DNA of 64,000 bases from an uncultured Lactobacillus sp. (GTDB lineage Bacteria > Bacillota > Bacilli > Lactobacillales > Lactobacillaceae): positions 248,001-312,000 of the forward strand of contig CALNAK010000021.1 in assembly GCA_937874185.1 (NCBI GenBank), written 5' to 3'. This document shows, piece by piece, positions 42,648 through 51,433 of this stretch (positions are counted from its first letter, which is position 1; each line of letters opens with the position of its first letter). Under the pieces are notes generated by a model that had not been told where the DNA came from, searched no databases, and was given only the letters and a program-made list of their open reading frames with translations. Both the position numbers and the translations under genes were made by a program.

Positions 42648-43659
42648 AATACTTAAATTGACGATAGTAACGACGCATGTCCAAACTATGTCCAGAATGA
42701 GCCTCAAGATGTTTTGATAAACGTCCATTTAAAATTATTGTAGAAATAATTGGTGAAATAATTGGTTTAAATTCATCATTAAATCCATCAATCATATAAT
42801 CTTTTATATCAAATACCGTTAAGTTATTATTTTCCTTCTTCAAGAATTTTTCAACACGTTCATCTAGTGGACGATACTTTCCTACACTCTTAACTAAGAA
42901 CACAGGTAAATCTTTATCAACCAATTCAAGTGTGCCATGGAAAAATTCGGATGATGATACAGCTTTAGTCTTTAACCACTGCATTTCTTCAAGAATACAC
43001 ATTGTGTATAGATAAACTTCGCCCCAAAGTTCTCCACCACCAATCCACATTTGATAATCAGTCTTATAATATTTTGATGCAATACTTTCGGCACGATCAT
43101 CAAATTTTTTCTGAGTATTAATAATTCCTTCAACCATATTCTTCTTAATTTGATCATAGAATTCGTTAAATTGTGGAAAATCACCATTATCAGCAAGTAA
43201 TCCATAAAAGATACCATACATACTTAAATATTCGAATTCAACACCTTTGAATACTTGCAATGGAATACGCCAATCACATAATTGACCTACCGCTGAATCT
43301 TTACTCATTACCATAGCTGCAATTCTTACATTCTTTTCTTTTAACCATTTTTCTGCTGCAATAATTTCCTTAGTATCACCTGACTTTGATCCTGTAATTA
43401 CCAATGATTTTTCTGTTAAGTGTGGATTGCCAACAAGAACTAATTCTCCAGCTTGTTCTAGATAAACAGGAATCTTAGTGTATTGTTTAGCCAAGGTCAC
43501 AAAATTCATTTGCATTGCATATGTACCACCAACTCCTACGAAGAAAATATTATCAAATCCTTGCTTAGTAATTTCATCTGCAACTTTTTTGCCTTCAGCA
43601 ATGGCATTGACTTGTGCTGTTAAATCTTTTCTGTATTGATCCTCATCAAAATTAATCAT
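42646..43659 (-). CDS. SIS-domain sugar-phosphate deglycase/isomerase (FrlB/GfrF-like)
   Basis: 337 residues, two SIS domains. FFVGVGGTYAMQMNFV and VITGSKSGDTKEIIAAEKWL form the first, SSSEFFHGTLELV the second, and the tail DMRRYYRQFKY is shared with the second SIS gene at 47192. These features match fructoselysine- and glucoselysine-6-phosphate deglycases, which split a phosphorylated glycated amine into hexose-6-phosphate and amine. Substrate is inferred. Last gene of the first PTS operon; AAGGAG precedes the ATG. Confidence 0.82.
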   Translation of the reverse strand: MINFDEDQYRKDLTAQVNAIAEGKKVADEITKQGFDNIFFVGVGGTYAMQMNFVTLAKQYTKIPVYLEQAGELVLVGNPHLTEKSLVITGSKSGDTKEIIAAEKWLKEKNVRIAAMVMSKDSAVGQLCDWRIPLQVFKGVEFEYLSMYGIFYGLLADNGDFPQFNEFYDQIKKNMVEGIINTQKKFDDRAESIASKYYKTDYQMWIGGGELWGEVYLYTMCILEEMQWLKTKAVSSSEFFHGTLELVDKDLPVFLVKSVGKYRPLDERVEKFLKKENNNLTVFDIKDYMIDGFNDEFKPIISPIISTIILNGRLSKHLEAHSGHSLDMRRYYRQFKY

Positions 43660-43682
43660 TATAAAAATATCTCCTTATTTTT

Positions 43683-44510
43683 TTAACTGTTAACTGTTAG
43701 AATCCCAAATTCTGCACATATTATTCCAAATATTGCTGTTCCAATAATGAGCCAAATAACATTAACTTTCTTTTTTAATAAGTAATAATATATTCCAGTA
43801 AACCCAAGTGGAAGAATTCCTGGAAGAATACCATCTAATACCTCTTGTATTTTAGTTGCTCCACTTCCTGTGCCAATTTTTAATGGTGTAGTAGCCACAA
43901 CTAAATTATTAATCATTCCTCCAATAACCATCACACCAAGAATACCGGCCGCAAGCATGAATACTCTCATAGCTCCAGATTCTTGAATCTTTGTAATATA
44001 ACTAGCTCCAAGTTCATACCCTTTCATTGCAGTGTAGTATCTTAAAATAAATGTGGGTATATTGAATATCAAAAGAAAAAGAATAGCACCTAGTACATTT
44101 CCCTTTATTGCTATTGAAGCTCCAATACCAACCGCCAATACTCTTAACGTACCTAGGATTAATGAATCCCCAAGCCCACTCAGCGGTCCCATCAATGCTG
44201 CCTTTACAGCACTGATCGATGAAACATCAAAATCATTACTTTTCTCATTCTCCTCTTCCATTGCCAAAGTGACACCACCAATGAATGGTGTTATATGAGC
44301 AGTACAATTAAAGAATTCCAAATTTCTTTGAAGCGATTCCCTCAGTCCATCTGGATCATTCTTATATATTTTTCTTAGCCCAGAAGAAATCATATATTCA
44401 AATCCCATATGCATCTGCCGCTCATAATGCCAAGAAAATTCCATCGGTAAAGATCTCCAAAAAACTTTTCTTAGGTCCTTCTTATTCAACATATGATTAT
44501 CAGAAGTCAT
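43683..44510 (-). CDS. PTS mannose-family IID component (first operon)
   Basis: About 275 residues from the ATG at 44510, eight bases from GGAGG, overlapping the IIC stop by 11 bases. N-terminal KKDLRKVFWRSLPMEFSWHYERQMHMGFEYM is the family start (in pieces), followed by a cytosolic part and one or two C-terminal membrane helices. MGPLSGLGDS is the usual IID motif. With IIC it forms the membrane channel. Close paralogue at 49292. Confidence 0.93.
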   Translation of the reverse strand: MTSDNHMLNKKDLRKVFWRSLPMEFSWHYERQMHMGFEYMISSGLRKIYKNDPDGLRESLQRNLEFFNCTAHITPFIGGVTLAMEEENEKSNDFDVSSISAVKAALMGPLSGLGDSLILGTLRVLAVGIGASIAIKGNVLGAILFLLIFNIPTFILRYYTAMKGYELGASYITKIQESGAMRVFMLAAGILGVMVIGGMINNLVVATTPLKIGTGSGATKIQEVLDGILPGILPLGFTGIYYYLLKKKVNVIWLIIGTAIFGIICAEFGILTVNS

Positions 44511-45267
44511 CATCATCACCTCCGTCATTTGTAGAAACTTTAGAACCATTCATAAATTTAACAATGACTGTTACTAATATTAGACCCAATAATGCAATCC
44601 CTATTACAGGAACTTTAAAGTATGCTGATAATAAGAAACCTAGGAAAAAGAATGGTACAACCTCCTTATTCATAATCATTTGTGCTAACATTGCAAATCC
44701 AATACCAGGCAATAATCCTGTAGCAATCGTCAAACCATCTATTACTGGCTTAGGAATTGCATTTACAAACATTTTAATTTGAGAACCACCTAATAAATAA
44801 CCAACAAATACTATAATTGCAAGCATTGCACACATTAGAAATCCGGCAAGCATATGTACTGTATTTATTGCTTTAACATTACCTTTTGCAGCATATTTAT
44901 CAGCTAATTTTCCTAGCATCGGACGAACAAGGGCAAACATTACATTATCGAATATTAATGCCAACAAAGCAATTGGAAATGCCATAGTAAAAGCTACTGC
45001 TGGCCCTTTTCCTGTTTCAATGGCAAAAGCTGTTCCTAGAACCCCACCAACAATTACATCTGGCGGAATAAAAGCACCTATTGAATAGGATCCAAGAAAT
45101 GCTAATTCTAAGGTTGCACCAATCGTTACTCCCATACTTAAATTTCCCATAATCAAACCAACAATCGGTCCCAAAACAATAGGTCTTTGTATTTGATTAG
45201 TCCCTGTTGCTAAATCTAGCTTTCCAACAAAAGCTACACAGGCAAGTAAAAATGCTTTTAGTATCAT
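44500..45267 (-). CDS. PTS mannose-family IIC component (first operon)
   Basis: About 255 residues from the ATG at 45267; a GTG nine bases earlier is part of AAGGGG. Polytopic, with QRPIVLGPIVGLIMGNLSMG and IPPDVIVGGVLGTAFAIETGKG, the sorbose/mannose IIC signature. It forms the sugar path together with IID. The end encodes DDDDF and overlaps the IID start. Confidence 0.93.
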   Translation of the reverse strand: MILKAFLLACVAFVGKLDLATGTNQIQRPIVLGPIVGLIMGNLSMGVTIGATLELAFLGSYSIGAFIPPDVIVGGVLGTAFAIETGKGPAVAFTMAFPIALLALIFDNVMFALVRPMLGKLADKYAAKGNVKAINTVHMLAGFLMCAMLAIIVFVGYLLGGSQIKMFVNAIPKPVIDGLTIATGLLPGIGFAMLAQMIMNKEVVPFFFLGFLLSAYFKVPVIGIALLGLILVTVIVKFMNGSKVSTNDGGDDDDF

Positions 45268-45289
45268 ACCAAACACCCCTTCACAAATT

Positions 45290-45760
45290 CTAAACTAACT
45301 TTCCAACATCAATTTTTGAATCGCTTGGAACCATTTGTATATAAACCTCATATCCACTACCAACTAAATCCTTTAATGTTTTTTTCTCTTCTTTAGTAAC
45401 TGATATGGTTTTTGAAATATTAGTCTTATCATCTCCTGGTAAAGTACCACCAATATTTATACTTTTAATTTCACTATAATTTTCAACAATAGTTGCAGCA
45501 TCTTCAATATTGCCAACAACAATAAATAATTTATATTTGTCCGTAACTCCTTTATTTAAAGCAGCAATGGAATCAACAACATTCTTTATTACTAATTTCA
45601 CACCATTGGGCTTTGCTAATTTCATTGCCGTTTTCTTTAATTCGTTGCTTGCGGCACTATCATTTGCAATTAGTATACAATCCGCTGATAACATCGAAGT
45701 CCATGAGAATGCAACTTGACCGTGCAACAATCTATGATCCACTCTTAACATTTCAATCAT
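45290..45760 (-). CDS. PTS mannose-family IIB component (first operon)
   Basis: 156 residues. RVDHRLLHGQVAFSW holds the phosphorylated His (His13). It takes phosphate from IIA and passes it to the incoming sugar at the membrane. GAGGTG precedes the ATG, overlapping the stop of a 16-codon ORF. There is no IIA gene in this operon. Confidence 0.94.
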   Translation of the reverse strand: MIEMLRVDHRLLHGQVAFSWTSMLSADCILIANDSAASNELKKTAMKLAKPNGVKLVIKNVVDSIAALNKGVTDKYKLFIVVGNIEDAATIVENYSEIKSINIGGTLPGDDKTNISKTISVTKEEKKTLKDLVGSGYEVYIQMVPSDSKIDVGKLV

Positions 45761-45771
45761 TTATTTACACC

Positions 45772-45822
45772 TCACCAAGATGAATTGTTATTAATATTTT
45801 CTAAGCTAAAACGTATATTCAT
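45772..45822 (-). CDS. 16-codon ORF between the regulator and IIB genes
   Basis: ATG eight bases from a near-perfect GGAGGAGG opens MNIRFSLENINNNSSW and stops at TGA, whose bases belong to the IIB ribosome binding site. This strong initiation signal makes translation likely. It may be a small peptide or a coupler for IIB translation. No family known. Confidence 0.55.
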   Translation of the reverse strand: MNIRFSLENINNNSSW

Positions 45823-45857
45823 TTACATCACCTCCTCCATTAAACCTATTTATGCAC

Positions 45858-46553
45858 TTAAATTCCTACAACAAATTTAAAATTAGATTGTTTACTATAA
45901 GTAACCCTAACATGCTCCACTATCGCCTTCTCAGCATCATAAATGTCGCCTTCCATTTGAAGCAACGGTATACCATTATCTATCTTGAATAATTTTGAAT
46001 TGACTTCTGAACTTAGAATTGCATTTGCCGAAATATCTGCTTTTGTTGGAAATATTTGATATTCATTTCTTAGAATTTCATATAATGAATCATTTTCAAA
46101 ATCGTAATGGTCCAGGTTAGGATATTTGTTTAAATCTAACTTTGATTCATCTAAAGTCAGCCAAACAATATCCTCGTTATTTTTTATTCCTCTTAATCTT
46201 TTCAAATATAAAATATTATCGTCTATAATTCTTTTTTCAATAATCTTTGTAACTGGACTATTCCCAATCTGGGATGCAAAATCTGAAAATCCTTTATAAT
46301 TAATAATATCTATCTGCGGTTGATTATACTTAACAAAGCTTCCCTTACCCTGAACACGTTCAATCAATTGAAGATTCTCTAAATCCATTAGGGATTTCTG
46401 AATCGTCGAACGAGCCACTCCATACTTTCTTGCATACTCAGATTCTGATGGAAGCTTTTCTCCAATTAATCTATTCTTATATATATCATTTTGAATATCT
46501 GAAACTATTTGAGATCTAATATTATTATGGATATCTTTTCTATTAACTTGCAT
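45858..46553 (-). CDS. GntR/HutC-type regulator (first operon)
   Basis: About 231 residues from the ATG at 46553 (AAGG eight bases upstream); TTG, GTG and ATG codons just before it lie in the binding site. A winged helix (SEYARKYGVARSTIQKSLMD) is followed by a UTRA ligand domain (YLKRLRGIKNNEDIVWL ... PLLQMEGDIYDAE). It likely senses the phosphorylated substrate and binds the 18-base palindrome in front of the gene. First gene of its operon. Confidence 0.92.
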   Translation of the reverse strand: MQVNRKDIHNNIRSQIVSDIQNDIYKNRLIGEKLPSESEYARKYGVARSTIQKSLMDLENLQLIERVQGKGSFVKYNQPQIDIINYKGFSDFASQIGNSPVTKIIEKRIIDDNILYLKRLRGIKNNEDIVWLTLDESKLDLNKYPNLDHYDFENDSLYEILRNEYQIFPTKADISANAILSSEVNSKLFKIDNGIPLLQMEGDIYDAEKAIVEHVRVTYSKQSNFKFVVGI

Positions 46554-46570
46554 TTTCATCACCTTCAACT

Positions 46571-46588
46571 TGATTACTCAAGTAATCA
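46571..46588. promoter_or_regulatory. 18-base palindromic operator of the first PTS operon
   Basis: TGATTACT-CA-AGTAATCA, perfect eight-base arms, just downstream of the -10 box and before the regulator start. A fitting GntR/HutC operator. Confidence 0.7.
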
Positions 46589-46600
46589 TCTACGAGAATT

Positions 46601-46629
46601 ACTATAGTTGCAAGCGCTTACTTTGTCAA
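46601..46629 (-). promoter_or_regulatory. Sigma-A promoter of the first PTS operon
   Basis: TTGACA (46629-46624), 17 bases, TATAGT (46606-46601). The spacer holds the cre element. Confidence 0.82.
46608..46623. promoter_or_regulatory. cre element in the first PTS promoter
   Basis: TTGCAAGCGCTTACTT agrees with the CcpA consensus WTGNNARCGNWWWCAW at 15 of 16 positions and lies between -35 and -10. Confidence 0.75.
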
Positions 46630-46676
46630 GCCTGTTTCTATATTTAGATTAATTAATTTAGCTATTTAGAAGTAGC

Positions 46677-46726
46677 AAAAGAAGAATGACCGATAATATT
46701 AACTATTACCGATCATTCTTCTTTTT
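46677..46726 (-). terminator. Terminator of the second PTS operon
   Basis: A 17-position stem (GAAGAATGATCGGTAAT with its partner, two G-U) on the minus strand with TTTTG after; it separates the two PTS operons. Confidence 0.8.
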
Positions 46727-46743
46727 AGCTTTTTTATATTCTC

Positions 46744-47169
46744 CTAAAATTCTTCATCACTATCATTTACCGATGGCTCTTTTTCAAATTCATAAATTCC
46801 CTTATGGGCAGCATCTATAATAGAATTCATCAATTCTTCCTTAGATACACTGGATGGTCTTTGAATAAATGTTTGCAAAAGCATTGGAATATTTACACCA
46901 GTAACAATATCTAATCCTGGATAATCTTCTGTCATTTGCACAAGAACATTAAACGGCGTACCACCTTTCAAATCAACTAGACACAACACATCATTTGGAT
47001 TATTAAGTTTTGATAACTTAGTTTTAATATCACCTTTAAGTTTGTCTAGTGACTCACCCATCAAGAACTCAACGGATTCACATTCATCTTGCTTTCCAGC
47101 AATCATTTCCGCCGTCTCAACAAGTTTTGGAGCAGAACCACCATGACAACATACTAAAATTGGAATCAT
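46744..47169 (-). CDS. PTS mannose-family IIA component
   Basis: 141 residues. ILVCCHGGSAPKL gives the phosphorylated His9, and LVDLKGGTPFNVLVQM the conserved mid-domain. It receives phosphate from HPr. It is the only IIA in either PTS operon, last gene of the second, so probably serves both IIB proteins. The tail is acidic (NDSDEEF). AAAGGAG precedes the ATG. Confidence 0.94.
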   Translation of the reverse strand: MIPILVCCHGGSAPKLVETAEMIAGKQDECESVEFLMGESLDKLKGDIKTKLSKLNNPNDVLCLVDLKGGTPFNVLVQMTEDYPGLDIVTGVNIPMLLQTFIQRPSSVSKEELMNSIIDAAHKGIYEFEKEPSVNDSDEEF

Positions 47170-47191
47170 ATTATTTTATCTCCTTTATACC

Positions 47192-48187
47192 CTAGTATGG
47201 TAATTGACGATAATAACGACGAATATCCATTGGGTGACGATTGATATGTTCAACATATGCATCTATACGATTATTAATTTGGTGGAATACAAATGGTGAT
47301 ACTGTTCCACGATATTTTTCAGAAATTCCCTTTAATTCATAGTCTTTTGTATCAATAATTGTGTAGTTTCCACAGATTTCTGGAAGGAACTTGGCAACTC
47401 TTTCACTTAATGATCTTTGTGAATCTTCACCAACATAGACTGTTACAGGAGTATCTCTTGTAACTACTTCAAACATACCGTGGAAGAATTCAGATGCTTC
47501 AATAGATTTTGTCTTTAACCAATGTTGTTCTTCCCAATAACACATTGCATAAGAATATGTAGCTCCCCATTGGTTACCAGCACCAACAAAGTAATGAATA
47601 TCATCATCATGATGCTTTTCAGCAAATTCTTTTCCAAATGCATCTGATTTCTTTGCTACATCAACGATATCTTCAGCAAAGTGTTCATCCATTTCCTTAT
47701 AAAATTCTTCATAGTCTGGGAATTCACCGGCTAAATTCATCAAACGATCTCCAACCATAAAGAACTTAAGTTGTTCGTTTTCTGGATATGTAATTACATG
47801 TGAACAAAGTTTTGCTAGTGGTGAATCAGCTTTGTCAATAAAACCTAATACAGTTGAACCAACTTCATTTACTTTTTTAATAGCTTTAACAACTTCTTCA
47901 GTAGTACCTGAAACTGATGAAATAATAACTAATGTCTTATCGGTAATTCTCTTATTACCAGTAACATCATATTCAGCTGCATTTTGTACAAATGTTTCAA
48001 TAGCAGACTTTTCTTTCATGTGAACAACGGCTTGCATTGCAGAAGCATAAGTTCCACCTTGTCCTAACCAAGCAACGTTAGAATAGCCTTCTGCATTTAC
48101 TTTATCAATAATTTCATTAATCTCTCCACGTAACTTTAATGCACCATTCATGCTGTCCAATTCATGTTTTTCATTATATTTTCTCAT
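47192..48187 (-). CDS. SIS-domain deglycase-like protein (FrlB/GfrF-like, second operon)
   Basis: 331 residues. VAWLGQGGTYASAMQAVVH, VIISSVSGTTEEVVKA, SIEASEFFHGMFEVV and the terminal MDIRRYYRQLPY mirror the SIS gene at 42646, so the two are paralogues. Expected to release hexose-6-phosphate from a phosphorylated glycated amine. TAGGAG precedes the ATG. Between the other SIS gene and IIA. Confidence 0.82.
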   Translation of the reverse strand: MRKYNEKHELDSMNGALKLRGEINEIIDKVNAEGYSNVAWLGQGGTYASAMQAVVHMKEKSAIETFVQNAAEYDVTGNKRITDKTLVIISSVSGTTEEVVKAIKKVNEVGSTVLGFIDKADSPLAKLCSHVITYPENEQLKFFMVGDRLMNLAGEFPDYEEFYKEMDEHFAEDIVDVAKKSDAFGKEFAEKHHDDDIHYFVGAGNQWGATYSYAMCYWEEQHWLKTKSIEASEFFHGMFEVVTRDTPVTVYVGEDSQRSLSERVAKFLPEICGNYTIIDTKDYELKGISEKYRGTVSPFVFHQINNRIDAYVEHINRHPMDIRRYYRQLPY

Positions 48188-48211
48188 TATAGATTCTCCT
48201 AATATAAAAAG

Positions 48212-49276
48212 TTAAATTTTTGAAGCGGTAATTTTATCAAACTCTGGATATGCGGATACTTCTAAATTGTTACCTTTAAGCTCAGAAAGTTTAAATGATA
48301 GTAAGTGAACAGGTATTGTCATATATAGTGATGATAAAAGTTCATCACATGTGACATCCAAATCTAAATCTTTCTCATGTTTTTTATTTACAGAATTAAT
48401 TGTGTAAACATTATTAACATGTAAATCTAAAAATTCTTGTAATCTTTCAACACGATTTTCCAGTACACCATTAGGATCTAAAAATACAATCGTATCATCA
48501 CTATGCAATCCTAAATATGGTCCATGCATGTACTCTTCTAACTCTTTACCCCAGGAACTTATTCTGACAGTTTCGGTAATCTTAGTTTCACCCTCGCGAG
48601 CTACTCCATAAGTTGCCCCATAACCAACCCAGACAATTCTTTGAGTATTTTTGAATACATCGATATTTTTTTCAATCCATTGATTTGATTTCTCAATAAC
48701 ACTTGGTATTTTTTTTATAATCCCACAAATATCTGCAAGATAATCACTTTCTGCTTTATCCGATAAATTGCCTAGAGCATTACCTATCTGCATCGAGATT
48801 AGCATCAAATCTAGTATTGTTACACTGTATCCTGCACTAACATAAGGCATTTCCTCAACGGGCATCCCCATTGATAAAACATGGTCACTAACCTTATATG
48901 CAGGACTATCTTTATCACTAGTCAAAGTAAAAATAGTTTTACCATTTTTCTCAAACTTTTCCACTAAGTCAATAATTGAATAACTGTGACCGCCCTGAGT
49001 AATGGCTAAATACAATGTGTCATCATTGAAGTTTAAAAGATAATTTGCAGCTATAGATGGTTCTTCAACATAAACGGGCAAACCAGTTGTTTTACTCATA
49101 AATGGCAAAGCACTGTATGCCGCATTGGAACTTGATCCTGTTGCAAATATAACAATATTTGAAATATTATTTAGTTTTTCTGAAGTAAACTTATTCCCAA
49201 ATAATTGATCTTTCTTTCCAAAAACATCATTATAGAAATCTTGCTCCAAATTAACATAATCTTTGATACTTTTCAT
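48212..49276 (-). CDS. SIS-domain protein (GfrE/AgaS-like, second operon)
   Basis: 354 residues with two SIS domains: FATGSSSNAAYSALPFM and ITQGGHSYSIIDLVEKF, then GYGATYGVAREGETKITETVR and LEEYMHGPYLG. The EEYMHGPYLG block is like GfrE and GlmS isomerase-domain proteins rather than the FrlB type. Together with the 47192 gene the operon thus has one SIS enzyme of each kind, as in the Salmonella gfr locus. GAAGG is upstream of the ATG. Confidence 0.8.
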   Translation of the reverse strand: MKSIKDYVNLEQDFYNDVFGKKDQLFGNKFTSEKLNNISNIVIFATGSSSNAAYSALPFMSKTTGLPVYVEEPSIAANYLLNFNDDTLYLAITQGGHSYSIIDLVEKFEKNGKTIFTLTSDKDSPAYKVSDHVLSMGMPVEEMPYVSAGYSVTILDLMLISMQIGNALGNLSDKAESDYLADICGIIKKIPSVIEKSNQWIEKNIDVFKNTQRIVWVGYGATYGVAREGETKITETVRISSWGKELEEYMHGPYLGLHSDDTIVFLDPNGVLENRVERLQEFLDLHVNNVYTINSVNKKHEKDLDLDVTCDELLSSLYMTIPVHLLSFKLSELKGNNLEVSAYPEFDKITASKI

Positions 49277-49291
49277 AAATACCTTCTTTCT

Positions 49292-50113
49292 CTAACCCAA
49301 AATACCTGTATATGCTCCCAAGATACCTATAGCAGCAATTAGTAGAAGAATATATTGAGCTTTCCAGCCTTTCTTATCTAACCAATAAACAAAGAATGTA
49401 AATAATAGAGGTAAAACTTGTGGTACAATTCCATCAAAAATTCCTTGGATAGACGTTGCATCAGATCCCGTACCAATTTTAAGCGGCATCTTCAACGTTA
49501 CCATGGTTGCCACCATAGCGCCCACAACTGCCAATCCTAAAACAGAAGCACCATATGACAATTTATCCATTAAACCAGTCTTTTGAACTTTTTCAATAAA
49601 TGATGTACCAATGTTATATCCAATAAATAATCCATAATATCTTGCTAGAATAGCAGGAATATTAAATACTAATAGGAATAAAATTGGTCCAAGAATATTT
49701 CCGTGCATTGCGAGAGATGTACCAATACCAGTTGCAATAACTCTTAATGTTCCCCAGAAGAACGAATCGCCTAATCCACTCAGTGGACCCATAAGTGAAA
49801 CTTTGATGGCATTAATTGACTCTTCATCAAAATCATCAGATGCAGCATTTTGCTCTTCCATCGCAATAGAAATACCTAATGGGAATGTACTAAGCCATGG
49901 AGTAACATTGAAGAATTCAAGATGACGTTTAAGAGCAGCTGACATCTTAGATTTATCATTGCCATATAACTTTTTTAATGCTGGTCCCATTGAATAAGCA
50001 TAGCCCAAATTCATTTGTCTTTCATAATTCCAGGCCCATTCCATTGTGAATGAACGCCAGAATGTTGACATAAGATCCTTTTTTGTAAGGGTCTTAGAAT
50101 TCTTCATTTTCAT
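49292..50113 (-). CDS. PTS mannose-family IID component (second operon)
   Basis: 273 residues. TKKDLMSTFWRSFTMEWAWN and MGPLSGLGDSFFWGTLRV are the family marks; the C-terminal end is a membrane helix (LLIAAIGILGAYTGIL). GGAGG eight bases before the ATG lies inside the IIC end, with a 20-base overlap, as in the first operon. Confidence 0.94.
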   Translation of the reverse strand: MKMKNSKTLTKKDLMSTFWRSFTMEWAWNYERQMNLGYAYSMGPALKKLYGNDKSKMSAALKRHLEFFNVTPWLSTFPLGISIAMEEQNAASDDFDEESINAIKVSLMGPLSGLGDSFFWGTLRVIATGIGTSLAMHGNILGPILFLLVFNIPAILARYYGLFIGYNIGTSFIEKVQKTGLMDKLSYGASVLGLAVVGAMVATMVTLKMPLKIGTGSDATSIQGIFDGIVPQVLPLLFTFFVYWLDKKGWKAQYILLLIAAIGILGAYTGILG

Positions 50114-50924
50114 AATCTATACCTCCATTGTCAGAAGTCTTTTCCTTTTTATTACCTTCATCAGCTGTTTCATTAACGACCTTGTTACCTTTAAATGCTG
50201 AATAGCCTGTAAGAATCAAAGCCAAACATGCACCGAAAATAGCAACACCAGTAACTGGAACCTTCATATAAACGGCTAAAGCAAATCCTAAAATGAAGAA
50301 TGTAACATTTGTCTTATTGATCATAATCTTCATCAGCATTGCAAAACCAAATGCTGGTAATAATCCGGTAGCAATTCCTAAACCATTAATAACAAACTTA
50401 GGAATAATATCTAGTAATCCCTTAACTGCAGCACTACCAAACATATATGAAAGACCTACAACTAATCCGATGGGAAGGTTAATTGAGAAGAATCCTCCCA
50501 GTAGATTCATCTTTCCTACACCTCGTTCATCACCTTCATCAGCGTATTTATCAGCTTTATGAACAAAATAAGGAAGAATAGTGATAAAACAGATATTCTT
50601 AACAATTAAAACAAGTGATGCAATAGGAATACCTAATGTCAATGCAACCGCAGTACTCTTACCGGCTCCAATTGCAAAAGCTGTACCTAATACACTTCCT
50701 GAAATAATTTCAGGAGGGATTGATGCACCAATTGAAAATGATCCAACAAAAGCTAATTCAAGTGAAGCACCTATAATGATACCTTCAGTTACATTGCCCA
50801 TTACAAGACCTGTTAGAGTACAGGTTACTAGTGGACGTGATAGCATAGATGACCCAAGAAAATATTCACCATTTGCTAACATAGCAATCAAAGCTAATAT
50901 AATAGCGGTCAAATACATGTTCAT
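50094..50924 (-). CDS. PTS mannose-family IIC component (second operon)
   Basis: About 276 residues from the ATG at 50924. SRPLVTCTLTGLVMGNVTEG and IPPEIISGSVLGTAFAIGAG are the IIC signature; eight or so helices. The C-terminus is long and charged (KKEKTSDNGGIDYENEEF). GTGAG lies before the start; binding is weak, so the next ATG (50918) is possible. Confidence 0.93.
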   Translation of the reverse strand: MNMYLTAIILALIAMLANGEYFLGSSMLSRPLVTCTLTGLVMGNVTEGIIIGASLELAFVGSFSIGASIPPEIISGSVLGTAFAIGAGKSTAVALTLGIPIASLVLIVKNICFITILPYFVHKADKYADEGDERGVGKMNLLGGFFSINLPIGLVVGLSYMFGSAAVKGLLDIIPKFVINGLGIATGLLPAFGFAMLMKIMINKTNVTFFILGFALAVYMKVPVTGVAIFGACLALILTGYSAFKGNKVVNETADEGNKKEKTSDNGGIDYENEEF

Positions 50925-50952
50925 ATTTCTCACCCAGCTTTATTTTTAATTT

Positions 50953-51417
50953 TTATTCAAATTCATGTCTACTTTCACTTGGTACTTGTTGAATATAGAC
51001 ATCTGTTCCTTCATCTTTAAGTTTCTTTAACTCACTTACTTCATCGTCAGTTAAATTAATTGTCTTAGAATAATTCTTAGTTCCCTCTCTAGGTTTTGTA
51101 CCACCTAAATTAAGAGATTTGATACTATTATCCGTACCCTCAATTAATTTACATGCATCGGCTACTGATTCAACGACGACTAACATCTTATATTTATCCG
51201 TTACTCCTGAATTAATTGCTTTAATACTGTCATCCATAGATTTCATAACCAATTTTGCATTTTCTGGTTTTGCCAACCTAATTGCTGACTTTCTAAAATC
51301 ATCGCCAGAAACTGAATCATTTGCGACAAGAATCGTATTTGCACCTAAAGAACCAAACCATGCTACTGCGACCTGTCCATGTAATAATCGATGATCAACT
51401 CTTAATAATTCAATCAT
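50953..51417 (-). CDS. PTS mannose-family IIB component (second operon)
   Basis: 154 residues. RVDHRLLHGQVAVAW holds phospho-His13. GGAGGAA precedes the ATG and the second GntR gene ends 16 bases upstream. Sequence is similar to the IIB at 45290, which suggests duplication of the cassette. Confidence 0.94.
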   Translation of the reverse strand: MIELLRVDHRLLHGQVAVAWFGSLGANTILVANDSVSGDDFRKSAIRLAKPENAKLVMKSMDDSIKAINSGVTDKYKMLVVVESVADACKLIEGTDNSIKSLNLGGTKPREGTKNYSKTINLTDDEVSELKKLKDEGTDVYIQQVPSESRHEFE

Positions 51418-51433
51418 TATTAATTCCTCCTAC

